51,082 bases of DNA from an uncultured Bacteroidales bacterium. GTDB lineage: Bacteria > Bacteroidota > Bacteroidia > Bacteroidales > Paludibacteraceae. Within the stretch, counting starts at the first letter, position 1, and every line of letters starts with the position of its first letter. A program made the position numbers and the translations under genes. Positions 32,505-42,800 of this stretch are shown piece after piece. The notes below the pieces were generated by a model. That model was given only the letters and a program-made list of their open reading frames with translations, did not search any database and was not told the DNA's origin. The DNA is taken from positions 1-51,082 of the forward strand of contig ONGK01000027.1 of the NCBI GenBank assembly GCA_900317345.1, in the 5' to 3' direction.

Positions 32505-33326
32505 TTACTTCTTATGAGCTTTGTCGTACTCTACTACGATATCGAGCAGGCTAATAGAGCTGTCCTCCATTTCATTCACCAGACCCTCAACGAGGCTCAG
32601 GATATAGTTGTAGAACAACTGCAGAACAACAGCAATAATCAAACCGAGCAAGGTGGTCAACAATGCGACCTTGATACCGCCGGCAACCACAGTAGCCGAG
32701 ATATCACCCACTTGCTGAATCTTATCGAATGCCTCGATCATACCGATGATGGTACCCAAGAATCCGAGAGACGGAGCGATTGCGATGAACAGGGTAATCC
32801 AAGAGAGGTTCTTCTCCAGCAGACCGAGCTGAACGCCACCATAGGAAGCAACGGTCTTCTCCACTACGTCGATGCCCTCGTCGTAGCGGCTCAAACCTTG
32901 ATAGAAGATAGAAGCGACAGGACCACGGGTGTTACGGCAAACATCCAGAGCTTTCTCGATACCGCCCTCTTTGAGAGCAGCCTCAATATTAGCGAGCAAC
33001 TCCTTGGTGTTGGTTTTACTCAAGGACAGATAGATAATACGCTCGATACAGAGAGCCAGACCGAACACGAGGGTAACGAGCGTCAAAGCCATAAAGCCGG
33101 CGCCACCTTCGATGAATTTCGTCTTCAGCGTCTTGTGAAGAGCCACTAAACCGCTAGCCTCCTCAGCAGGAGCCTCAGCTACTTCTTCTACTGCTGCAGG
33201 AGCAGCTTCGTCTACGTTCTCTACAGCTGCTTCCTCTGCAGGAGCGGCTGCCTCTTGTGCCATTACAACTGCGCTGCCAAAGGTCAGCATAGCCAGTACC
33301 GTAAGGGTTGCAAATACTTTTTTCAT
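32505..33326 (-). CDS. exbB: MotA/TolQ/ExbB proton channel protein
   Basis: The proton-channel subunit that works with ExbD to power TonB-dependent transport. The 273-residue product starts with a signal-like segment (MKKVFATLTVLAMLTFGSAVVMAQ). An Ala/Glu-rich low-complexity stretch (about 25-58) follows, then three helices with the TolQ/ExbB core: NTRGPVASIFYQGLSRYDEG, LSWITLFIAIAPSLGFLGTIIGMIEAFDKI and GGIKVALLTTLLGLIIAV. It leads the operon exbB, membrane protein, exbD, exbD. No clear TAnnTTTG box lies directly upstream, so it may be read from the tRNA-Ser promoter. Confidence 0.93.
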   Translation of the reverse strand: MKKVFATLTVLAMLTFGSAVVMAQEAAAPAEEAAVENVDEAAPAAVEEVAEAPAEEASGLVALHKTLKTKFIEGGAGFMALTLVTLVFGLALCIERIIYLSLSKTNTKELLANIEAALKEGGIEKALDVCRNTRGPVASIFYQGLSRYDEGIDVVEKTVASYGGVQLGLLEKNLSWITLFIAIAPSLGFLGTIIGMIEAFDKIQQVGDISATVVAGGIKVALLTTLLGLIIAVVLQLFYNYILSLVEGLVNEMEDSSISLLDIVVEYDKAHKK

Positions 33327-33350
33327 GAGATAATAATTTAATTAAGTTAT

Positions 33351-33368
33351 TTGTGTTTGTGTTTGTGT
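33351..33368. repeat. Three TTGTGT repeats in the exbB leader
   Basis: A hexamer microsatellite lies 25-42 nt upstream of the exbB ATG. Copy-number change would alter leader length without affecting coding sequence. Confidence 0.7.
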
Positions 33369-33370
33369 TT

Positions 33371-33481
33371 TCATTTTTTTGCAGGAGGCATCTCCTCGGG
33401 GATTCGGACTCCGCCTTGCTTTGCAATTCCCCCGAATACCCACAGTCTGCCACGGGCATCCTGTGCAAGTCTTTTGACCAT
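33371..33481 (-). CDS. Possible 36-residue protein between tRNA-Ser and exbB
   Basis: An open frame of 36 codons from ATG at 33481 (MVKRLAQDARGRLWVFGG start) to TGA at 33371. It is basic and ends PPAKK. It lies between a tRNA gene and exbB on the same strand, in a 200-bp stretch with no other gene. I recognise no family, and chance cannot be excluded. Confidence 0.25.
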   Translation of the reverse strand: MVKRLAQDARGRLWVFGGIAKQGGVRIPEEMPPAKK

Positions 33482-33532
33482 GTTTGCCCGCTCAAGCGAG
33501 CTTGGACGTTCAAACCTTGTCAAAATCCTTTG

Positions 33533-33620
33533 CGGAGAGACGGGGATTCGAACCCCGGAAACACTTTTGGCGTTTACACGCTTTCCAGGCGTGCCTCTTC
33601 AACCACTCGAGCATCTCTCC
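33533..33620 (-). tRNA. tRNA-Ser(GGA)
   Basis: An 88-nt class II tRNA with acceptor GGAGAGA/TCTCTCC and discriminator G. The anticodon stem CACGC/GCGTG holds loop CTGGAAA (anticodon GGA). It has a long variable arm and T-arm CGGGG/CCCCG. Confidence 0.92.
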
Positions 33621-33655
33621 ATACGCCAAAAAGGCGTTTGTCACATATTCGGGTA

Positions 33656-33687
33656 CAAAGTTACTGCTTTTTTACGATATACGCAAG
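33656..33687 (-). promoter_or_regulatory. Promoter of tRNA-Ser
   Basis: On the minus strand, CTTGCGTATATCG (first base 33687) is followed after 24 nt by TAACTTTG (plus-strand 33656-33663). Confidence 0.7.
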
Positions 33688-33715
33688 AATTTGTGCATTT
33701 TTTTGCATTTTTTCG

Positions 33716-34477
33716 TTATTTTATGCCGAAAAGATGCTTTGCATTGGCTGTTGTTGTATCAATTATGCATTCCACGGAGCATTTATAGACGTCCGCCAAA
33801 CTTTCCGCCACATACACCATCCATTGGCTTTCGTTTCGTTCTCCCCGATGCGGGACAGGAGCCATATACGGAGCATCCGTCTCAAGCACAATCCTATTCA
33901 TAGGCACAACGCTTAGATGCTCCCGCAACTTGCTATTCTTAAAAGTCAGCACACCGCCGATTCCCAAATAGAACCCCATCTCCAATATCTGCCGGGCGGT
34001 TTCCTTGCTGCCGCTGAAACAATGGAAGACACCTCGTCCTCCTATTTCGTGCACGATTTGGAGGATATCTTCCGTAGCGTCTCTATTGTGCAATATTACC
34101 GGCAAATCCAATTCGAGCGCTGTAGCCAATTGGCGGCGGAGCACTTCCTTCTGTTCCTCCTTATAGGTCTTGTCCCAGTAGTAGTCCAGCCCTATCTCTC
34201 CGATAGCCACCAATTCACTCCGATGCGCACGAATAGCAGCGTCGATAGTCTCCAACGCCACCTGCCAGTCCTTTTTCACATCCTCCGGGTGGAGTCCCAA
34301 TGCAGGATAGCAGTAGTTCGGGTGCGCCGCACAGACCTGCAGCACTGAATCGATTGACGCCACATTGACGCCCGGTACGACCATCGCTTCCACACCGGCT
34401 GCTTGCTGACGCGCAATCACCTCCTCGCGGTCGGGCGCAAATGCTTCTTCATCAATATGACAATGGGTGTCAATCAT
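33716..34477 (-). CDS. tatD: TatD-family metal-dependent DNase/hydrolase
   Basis: TatD proteins are metal-dependent 3'-5' exonucleases of the amidohydrolase fold, linked to DNA repair. The 253-residue product has the metal-binding DTHCHID at the start, GEIGLDYYWD (about 93-102), a histidine in PVILHNRDA, FHCFSGSKE and ETDAPYMAP (about 199-207). The length is typical. It follows queA by 1 nt and is the last protein gene of the rlmL-queA-tatD run. Confidence 0.93.
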   Translation of the reverse strand: MIDTHCHIDEEAFAPDREEVIARQQAAGVEAMVVPGVNVASIDSVLQVCAAHPNYCYPALGLHPEDVKKDWQVALETIDAAIRAHRSELVAIGEIGLDYYWDKTYKEEQKEVLRRQLATALELDLPVILHNRDATEDILQIVHEIGGRGVFHCFSGSKETARQILEMGFYLGIGGVLTFKNSKLREHLSVVPMNRIVLETDAPYMAPVPHRGERNESQWMVYVAESLADVYKCSVECIIDTTTANAKHLFGIK

Positions 34478-34478
34478 A

Positions 34479-35726
34479 TCAGCAATCAGAATTACGGGTT
34501 AGAATACTGGAGTCGCCATAGGACAGGAAACGGAAGTCATGGCTTAAAGCATAGTTATAAATGTTTTTCCAGTCTCCGTTCACGAAAGCGCTAACCAGCA
34601 GCAATAATGTGGACTGCGGTTGATGGAAATTGGTGATAAGCTGGTCCACCAAGCGGAACCTGTAACCGGGTTTTATCATAATCTGCGTCTCGGCGTGCAA
34701 TGTCTGCTGGCCCGTGGCATCCAGATAGTCCACGATGGCTTGCAGTGCTTCTTGGACTGATGGCATGGGCGTTGACGTGGGTTCATAAGGTTCGAACTGA
34801 TCCACATGGATATTATCTATTACCCATTGCCCGTTGCTCATTTTGTCTTCGGCAAACTGCTTGCCAATAAAATACAGGCTCTCCAATGTACGCATGGATG
34901 TGGTACCCACCGCCACTATCTTGCCGAGTTTGGCGATGATATGCTGAATAGTCGTTTTGGGCACAGCAATTATCTCCGTGTGCATGGTGTGCTCATTGGC
35001 ATCGGCGGTCTTGACGGGCAGAAATGTACCGGCTCCCACATGCAACGTCACTTCGTCGGTCTCGATGCCCCGTTGCCGCAGGTCATTGAGCACTTGGTCT
35101 GTGAAATGCAGACCCGCTGTAGGCGCAGCCACCGAGCCTTTGATACGCGAATAGACCGTCTGGTAGGTTGTTTTATCGCTCTCTTCGGTTTTGCGGTTTA
35201 GATACGGCGGAATAGGCAGTTCCCCTGCCGCGTCGAGTATCTCAGCGAAAGACAGCTGATTGTCATTCCACTTAAAGCGCACCGCATATGTATTGCCCAA
35301 TACCTGCTCTTTATACGCCCGCAGGGTTATTTGCAGTTTCTCATTTCTAATTTCCAAATCCAGCGCTTCGTCATGCCATTTCTTGGCATTACCCACCATA
35401 CATTTCCATGTGCAGCCGGTGGTGGAGGATAGCGATAGCTGATAGTCGCTCGGTTTGAGCGGCTCCAGACAAAATACTTCAATGCGGGCACCGGTAGGTT
35501 TATGGAACTTCAGTCGCGCCTGTATCACGCGCGTATTATTATATATAAGGAGTGAATCCGGTGCGATATAGTCGCCTACGTTATAGAATCGGTCTTCACT
35601 CACCTGTCCGTTTCGGTAAACCAGCAGTTTGCTGTGGTCACGCTCCGCCAGCGGATACTTGGCGATACGCTCGTCCGGCAGCGGGTAATTAAAATCAGCT
35701 ATGTAGATAGGTTGCGCGTTTTCCAT
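34479..35726 (-). CDS. queA: S-adenosylmethionine:tRNA ribosyltransferase-isomerase
   Basis: Transfers the ribosyl part of SAM to preQ1-tRNA to form epoxyqueuosine. The 415-residue product begins with the QueA pattern FNYPLPDERIAKYPLAERDHSKLL and SLLIYNNTRVIQARL, then PIPPYLNR, GSVAAPTAGLHFT and VTLHVGAGTFLPV. A late QLITNFHQPQSTLLLLVSAF follows. It is longer than the roughly 350 residues of proteobacterial QueA, as in other Bacteroidota. The start at 35726 overlaps the methyltransferase end by 32 bp. Confidence 0.94.
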   Translation of the reverse strand: MENAQPIYIADFNYPLPDERIAKYPLAERDHSKLLVYRNGQVSEDRFYNVGDYIAPDSLLIYNNTRVIQARLKFHKPTGARIEVFCLEPLKPSDYQLSLSSTTGCTWKCMVGNAKKWHDEALDLEIRNEKLQITLRAYKEQVLGNTYAVRFKWNDNQLSFAEILDAAGELPIPPYLNRKTEESDKTTYQTVYSRIKGSVAAPTAGLHFTDQVLNDLRQRGIETDEVTLHVGAGTFLPVKTADANEHTMHTEIIAVPKTTIQHIIAKLGKIVAVGTTSMRTLESLYFIGKQFAEDKMSNGQWVIDNIHVDQFEPYEPTSTPMPSVQEALQAIVDYLDATGQQTLHAETQIMIKPGYRFRLVDQLITNFHQPQSTLLLLVSAFVNGDWKNIYNYALSHDFRFLSYGDSSILTRNSDC

Positions 35727-36879
35727 TGAATAGTTCGTATTTGTTGAACTGGCAGTCGAGTTCGCCGTTCAGCAGATGTAGTTTCTTCGCCGGTTTGAGA
35801 CCGATACATTTCATTGCAGCATCATTGGAAGAGATAATCCAAGCTGTGGCTCCGGCAAACTGATGCTTTAGCGCCGTACCTATCTTGGCGTACAAATCCT
35901 CGATATCCTTGTTTGACGCAAGTCGCTCGCCGTAGGGAGGGTTTAACATCACCAAAGGTGATGTATTGGTGATTGGTGATTGGTGATTGGTAATTTTGAG
36001 TTCCTCTATGCGGATTTGTTTCAACTCCACATCCTTCTGCACGCCGGCTGACTTGACATTCTTCGCTGCCTGCTGGATAGCATAGAATGAAGCATCCGAA
36101 CCATAAATGGTATGCTCGAAGTCCCGCTCCTGAGAGTCATCATTGTAGATATCGCTCCACAGGTCTGCATCGAAGTCCGGCCATTTCTCGAAAGCGTACG
36201 ACTGGCGGAATACGCCGGGCGCTATATTGCGGGCAATGAGTGCCGCTTCGATAAGCAGCGTACCTGAACCGCACATGGGGTCATAGAAATCGCTCTGTCC
36301 CTTCCATCCTGCAAGCAGCAGCATACCTGCCGCCAGAGCTTCGTTAATCGGTGCTTCAGTCGTAGCCACGCGGTAACCGCGCTTGTGCAGGCTATCGCCA
36401 CTGCTATCTAAAGACAATGTGACTTTCTCGTTCGACACATGCACGTTGAACAGCAGATCCGGCGTTTGTGTGCTGACACTCGGCCGCTTGTGCGATTTCT
36501 CTATCCAATAGTCTGCGATAGCATCCTTGACGCGATATGTAACAAAACGGCTATTACGGAACGACTCGCTGTACACCGTTGCATCGATAGCAAACGTGCT
36601 ATTCTCCGTCATATAGCGGCTCCAGTCGAGCGCTTTGACGTGCTCATAGAGCGCATCGGTATCTTTGGCTTTGAAGGATGCAATAGGCACCAGAATACGA
36701 ATGGCGGTGCGCAGACATAGATTCGCACGGTAAAGCAATGCTTTGTCGCCTCGGAACGAGACAGCCCGGCGCTCTAATTGCACATCATTGGCTCCCAGTT
36801 CAATCAACTCCTGCGCAAGCACTTCTTCCAGACCTTTAAAGGTCTTGGCAAGCATTGCGAAATCACGTGTAGTCTCCAT
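35695..36879 (-). CDS. THUMP-domain 23S rRNA guanine-N2 methyltransferase (RlmL N-terminal type)
   Basis: Methylates a guanine of 23S rRNA. The 394-residue protein starts FAMLAKTFKGLEEVLAQELIELGA, has a THUMP region (about 45-155), then the SAM fold with YDPMCGSGTLLIEAALIARN (motif I) and catalytic motif LNPPYGER (about 314-321). Just before that motif, residues about 297-306 (ITNHQSPITN) are encoded by 7-bp repeats at 35965-35992, in a normally short loop. It begins 3 nt after the stop of the giant surface protein with no visible promoter, an unusual junction for a housekeeping gene. Confidence 0.9.
   Translation of the reverse strand: METTRDFAMLAKTFKGLEEVLAQELIELGANDVQLERRAVSFRGDKALLYRANLCLRTAIRILVPIASFKAKDTDALYEHVKALDWSRYMTENSTFAIDATVYSESFRNSRFVTYRVKDAIADYWIEKSHKRPSVSTQTPDLLFNVHVSNEKVTLSLDSSGDSLHKRGYRVATTEAPINEALAAGMLLLAGWKGQSDFYDPMCGSGTLLIEAALIARNIAPGVFRQSYAFEKWPDFDADLWSDIYNDDSQERDFEHTIYGSDASFYAIQQAAKNVKSAGVQKDVELKQIRIEELKITNHQSPITNTSPLVMLNPPYGERLASNKDIEDLYAKIGTALKHQFAGATAWIISSNDAAMKCIGLKPAKKLHLLNGELDCQFNKYELFNGKRATYLHS
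35965..35992 (+). repeat. Four 7-bp ATTGGTG repeats inside the RlmL-like gene
   Basis: Units ATTGGTG, ATTGGTG, ATTGGTG, ATTGGTA (plus strand) encode ITNHQSPITN on the minus strand, close to the catalytic NPPY motif. Confidence 0.85.
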
Positions 36880-36882
36880 ATA

Positions 36883-39800
36883 TCAATACCCCAAGTATAT
36901 TTTCTCTCCACCCACAATATATATGCCCGGAGCCAGACGTTGCTGCCATGAACCGTCTTTCGCCTCCGCCTCGGAAGCCACTTTGCGACCCATGATATCA
37001 TAGACACCGGTTAGTCCTGTGAAGATTTGTTTGCTTTCTTCCGGTTGCTCTTCATCGCCCTCGCCGAAGTTCACCGGCACAAACTGCGTATTGTTAGTAT
37101 GCTTTGGCGCCTGCGCAGGACCTGCCGACTCGCGATAATACGCCTTGTTATGCAGCACATAGCGGTTGTTTCTGAGCCAAAGAGACTCTTTAGTATTGAG
37201 CTCCTTGTTTGGATTAGCATTGATGTAGAACCCAACATTGGTGTTATCTTTTTCCGGTATCTCCGCAGTGATATCGCCTGTTTCGGAATCCATTGTTACT
37301 GTAGAGACAAACGGCACTCCCATTGAATAAACCACATTTCCAGCCCCCATTTTTTGCTCCAGATATTGGCCGGACAAAACACAGGTAAGTGTGGACTCTG
37401 TTGGTTCTGCAGACGGCAACGTCAGTTGTATATAATCACTATTATCATTCGTTCGGATGATAACGGGTGTTGCTGCCGGCACGAACTTACCTTCCGCATG
37501 GCCACCAGCGGCAGGTACAGGAGTCGGGTTAACGCCCTCATCATACCATTTCTTGCAAATATATGCATAATACGTTGTGTCGTTTGTACCTATTTTATCC
37601 TCCGGCAGGAGCACATCAAACGGGGCATAGAACGTAGTGTAGTAATAGTCATCACCACCATTGTTTGTAGCCACCATAAGCGGCATCTCGTTCATTTTAG
37701 CCGTTTCCTCTTTCTGCACGGGCTGCATACACCATTTGGCATCATCTGTTGGCGAATCGTGGTAGAACCGCAGGTCGTAGATGCTATCATCCCTACTTTG
37801 GTCATAGTTGAGATAGCGTCTTGTAGCCGGTGCTGCCCCATCGTGTATCAGCAGCACGGCACCGCCGATGTCCATGAGCGAGAAGGTGATAGCATCACTT
37901 GATTTCTCCGACATCACAGCGCGCTGCTGCTTGCCGGTCGTCGTTCCTTTCTCCGCATCACCATTGGTATTGGCTGCTACATAGAGTCCCTGCGTCTGCA
38001 TAGTGACACGTGGGTTATGTGCATCTGTCGGATCCGCAGGATTGATACCGCCTTGAATATAGAAGATAGTTGAAGGATCGGTTTCTGTGGACGGAACCGG
38101 AATATCACCGCGAGTAGCATGTGATTTTGTAAAGCCTGTGCCCAGTCCTCCTTCGCCCTCAAACGTGGTGTTCACCCCTGCTCTACTGTAGAAGTGCATC
38201 GGGACGGTATCGGTAGCAACGATGCCATCGCCTGTTTTCTCTATCTCATGGAGGTATCCGCTGACATAGCGCACAGGCCTGATGCCCGATACGCCGGGTT
38301 GGTTATGCAAACGATAGTAACCCGGTTCGTAGCTGACGATATTATCATCATTATACACTATTCCTTGCACGTTCAACATATCTGCATAAGTGGCCGTGCC
38401 GTTGAGAACGTTGTCAAGAACGGTCTTGTGCTCCAAATAGGAAGATTCTTTCAGACCTCCTACATAATTGACGCGCTCGATATATGGTGCCAAAAGTTCG
38501 GGGTTCAAGTTAAACGTCCATTCTGAATAACTCGTGCTGCTGAGTTTCGCATAGTTATCCGTAGGATCTTTCCTAATGTAATACCGTGTTCCGGTGTGAT
38601 TTATCACAGGATGAATACGGAAATAGCCCGGTGTATTCGAGGCTAACAATTCATATACCTCATTACCTTCCGGCACTCCACCCTCTCCCGGCACAGCCAT
38701 TTTCAGATTTTGTCCGTCTGAAATATCCTGAGAAGTCATCACATTCTTTACGCCTCCGCTATTCTTAATCATATAGCGGTTGTACATTCTAAATCCATAC
38801 ACATCCCCCAGCGGCGACCAGAGGTAGTCGTTTGTATAGCGAGTCTCACGACCTTCCATTGCCTGTAATCCCCACGCATTGGTATAGTGCGCCAAGTATG
38901 GTGTTCCGTCTTCATGCTTGGCCTCATATGTGTACCACAAGTTCTGGTCAAGACTTGTAACGAAGCCTTCACCGGCATTGGTTTCCAAACCGGTCTGGAA
39001 CGCATAGCCGATATTGATTTTCACTAAACCTCCAATGAGCCCGGCCTCTGACATCAGTTTCGTAATCTCAAGACCCTTGTATTGGTTATTCAATTCGTCG
39101 TTATCTTGCCATACATTAGACCAATCATCGGCAGTACAATCTACTTCTGTATATACCAACGAAGGAGATGTTGCAGTCACATGTACTCTCTTATAGGTAT
39201 AAGTACTCGTTCCTATCTTGAAGTAATAATATCCGATTGAAGCAAGCGTATCCCTTGCTTCTTCATATTTCTCATTGTCATTCGCTTCCTTCTGGTAGGT
39301 GGCAGCATCACCACTATTCTGTATATTATCCACATAGAAGAAGAATATACAGTTTGGCCTATTAAATGTATCCGGAACTTGCAGTACATCACCGATACTA
39401 ACTTCTCCGACATCATAGCTGTAGGATTGTCCGAATATCGTTGAACCCAATTGGTATGTATCATCGCTTAAATCGCGCTGGGTGGTACCAAATATTGTTA
39501 AGGAATCTAAGGCTACACCTTTCTCGGTCCTATATGGAATTTTTATATATTCACCTGCCTTTGGATTAGTATGGTCGGGACAGGTCTTGGCAATCATCAG
39601 ATGATAAATCAACCGGTGTGTAGAGAGACCGAAAATGATGAAATACTTGGGAGCTCCTGTTGTGATTTTTGCTACGCCTAATGTAGAGCCGTCATCGTCT
39701 GTCATGGTCAGTTTAGAACCCGGATGTCCAGTCATTTCCAGTACTCCGTACTCGTAGCCATCACGCTTGAGCAGCATAAACTCGGTCGGCTCGGCTGTCA

Positions 39801-42800
39801 AGGTACATGCTGCCTCATTATCCGCAGAAGCGGCATGGATATATTTGCCTTGCTTATTGTTGTAAATCTTCAATGCATAGGGGTCGTTTCCTTGGAACTT
39901 CCATACATATCCATTGTCTCCGTCCGCCTGCAAATCCTGACCTGCTCTGCCTTTGATATAATCGCCTGTAACATCTGTCTCTGAGTCATCATTGCTCCTC
40001 ATCATATTATCGTTCTCCCAGATGATATCATACGGTAATCCACCCTCGATATTGAGAGCCGCGTCTTTTGATTCAGCATGTCGTGCCACTTTGCCACCCA
40101 CCACATCTTTCTTATTGGGCACCCTATACACCGTACTATCCATATAGTATTGTTTATACGTCACATACACAGTGTCATCATAAAGGCCGTAAAGGGTATG
40201 CAATATTGTCTGCGGGATCACAGAATAGGTATCATCGCTCTCATCCGGCGTTTCCTTTCTATCTCGACCGGCAAAGCCATAATACTGATAATCTTCTATA
40301 TTCAACAAAGGCGTCTGTGCATCATCCGGCAGGTATGGTGCGAAATCATGTGCCTCAGCCTCCGCCGTTGCTTGTGTTGCAGTGACAGCTGCTTTCAATG
40401 CCTTGTTGATAACCTTGTACTCAAAGTTATGCTGCACATCGTTGTTCACAAGAACTTGTGCGCCCTTTCCTTCAAAGGTTCCATTCTTCTGCGTGAAACT
40501 TGTTTCTACTACGGTATCGGCAGTAGCAGGTTCAGCAGCACCCGGAGCGGTCATGCTCGCTCCATTAAGGAATTTGTAGGTGTATAGCCCTGTACCTGCC
40601 ACAGCTAATGCATAGCCGCCGTCTTTATCATGAGAGAGCAGTGCAAAATGGTTTGCGCCGTTGTTGTCATTTGGCACCTTGATACCAGCTGCCATAGGGC
40701 TGGGTTGCTGCGTCGGGTTTGTCGTATAATTGGCGTTACGATTAAATAGCTGCACGTCGTACGGGTCCGGGGCTACGTAATAGTCGGAAGAAGGATCAGT
40801 AGGCGCTGCCAGGAATTTCCATTGCCATACCTTATCATCCGCATCTATGGTTTCTGGTTTGGAACCGGTAAAGAGATCCACACCGGTGCCTTGCGTCGCG
40901 CCTTCTGTCGCAACGACCGTACCAGTAGCCTGCAAATTCTTTTCAGCCAGTTTAACGGTGTACCACTTACCCTCCAGCACTCTATCACCATCGTGCGCGA
41001 CGTCATAGCTATAGCGAACTTGCACTTGGCAGTTGCCTGCGTTAAGTCCGGCTTCAGCGAATGAACCTGTGATTTGTTTCTCCAGCAAGCCTTTGGTTAC
41101 CTCTGCTTTCTTGTAGGAAAAGCTCCCGAGCGTACTTATTTGATAATAATAGGTGCCACTATAGGGCAACAGATTTACCGCATCGGCTAACAGGTCCGCA
41201 CTTGTCAGTGATCTCCTGAACTCCGGTTCAGCGGCGTTCCATTCATCCTCATTGCTTAGTGCCGTGTATGCTGTATCGGCCAGCCCGGCATAGTAGGTAA
41301 AGTCCGTAGCAAGCGGGCTTCTGAAATGTTCTGTGATGGCAGGGAAGTAGTCTCCTGCACGCTTGTAGCGCAGCGATTCTTTGCCGCTGTTGTCAATGAT
41401 ATGATACTCAAACACCTGCGAGCGTACGAAGAAGACGGTCTGCGGTCCCATGGAGGAATTATTGTCGGCAGAAGCCTCTGAGTGGTCCTTCGAGTCTTCC
41501 AATGTAGTAAAGCTGTCTCCACTATTATTGACCAGATTGACACGCTTGGTATTGTCGAAGCGAGGCATGAGTTGCATATTGCCATTTTCATCAGAAACGG
41601 CCATGAAGGTATGATTGCTGATTTGCAGCGTTGTATGGTCGTAGCCTTCGCCATCTATGTATTTACTCGGGTCATTCGTTGCTAACGTAAGACCCGGACT
41701 TCCTTCACCGCCGGTGTAAACACCGACAAATACACCATTCTCCAAACGGACGGAATCCTGGGGAGTGGTCACAAACTCATTCGTGTTTGCGTTCTTCAGT
41801 TGAATATTATACGGGTCGAATCCGGTCTTGTCCTTATATTGCTTTTTGAGGATGTATTGGGCTTTCGCTTCGGTAGCGGCACCCGTTGCTCGCATCCATG
41901 GAATACCCATCTCATCGTCTATATTCAGGTTTGGCCCCACATACCATAGGTTGATGTCATCCACTATTCCGTCTTTATCGTCATCGACACTGGTTGATGT
42001 TTTATCTACTGTTACCTGACACGGGTCTAAAATCACATCATATGCATTGCCACCGACAGGATTGCTTGCCTCATAAATCGGCTTGCTGAAATAGCCGGGT
42101 TTTCCACCGGCAATCTTCCTTAGGAATCGACTATTTAGCAGTACAAGGAACTTTGAGGCGGTACCTGATTCCGAAGTAACGGTAGAATCCACGTCATTCA
42201 AAACGAGATTATATTGGTAACTCTTCGCATACTCTTCCTTCACGGTGTAGGTTACGAATTGGTCATTGAAAGCCCCGTTACTCTTCACACCTGTTGCCGT
42301 TTCCGGCGGCAGTTCACCTAATGATTCAGAGGTATAGTGCTTGCCGTTGACCTTAATCTGGTCTCGCTCTGCGCCATTCTGCATACGGAGCGTATATCTA
42401 TGGCAGCCCGTAGCTTTTGTAGCATTGGAGTAGAAATAGTATTTATCCACCAACGGACTATCGTAGGCTCGCAATGCAGCTAAAGCAGCACTACTATTAT
42501 AACCCAACGGCAGGCGCATGATTTCCCATCCGTGGAGGTCGAGCAGCACGAGTACCGGCGGGATATCAGCACTCTCTATATCGAAGGTACCGTCACCCAT
42601 GGTGAAGGTCTGATACCAGTGCTCTATCTTCTCTACCAATTTCGTGTTTGCTTTCCCTTTATCATTATATCCATTCCAACGGACCGCACTGGCGATGGCT
42701 TCATAGCTGTGCCAATTGCCGCTTCCTATACCTTTTTCGTCCAGTTTTGTATTCAATGTAGCTCTCAATTCTTCCGGTACCACCCATGTCTTTTCGTCAT

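Noticed and set aside
33353-33916. 187-codon plus-strand frame and its overlapping neighbours
   Set aside because: It runs antisense through tRNA-Ser and into tatD; not a gene.
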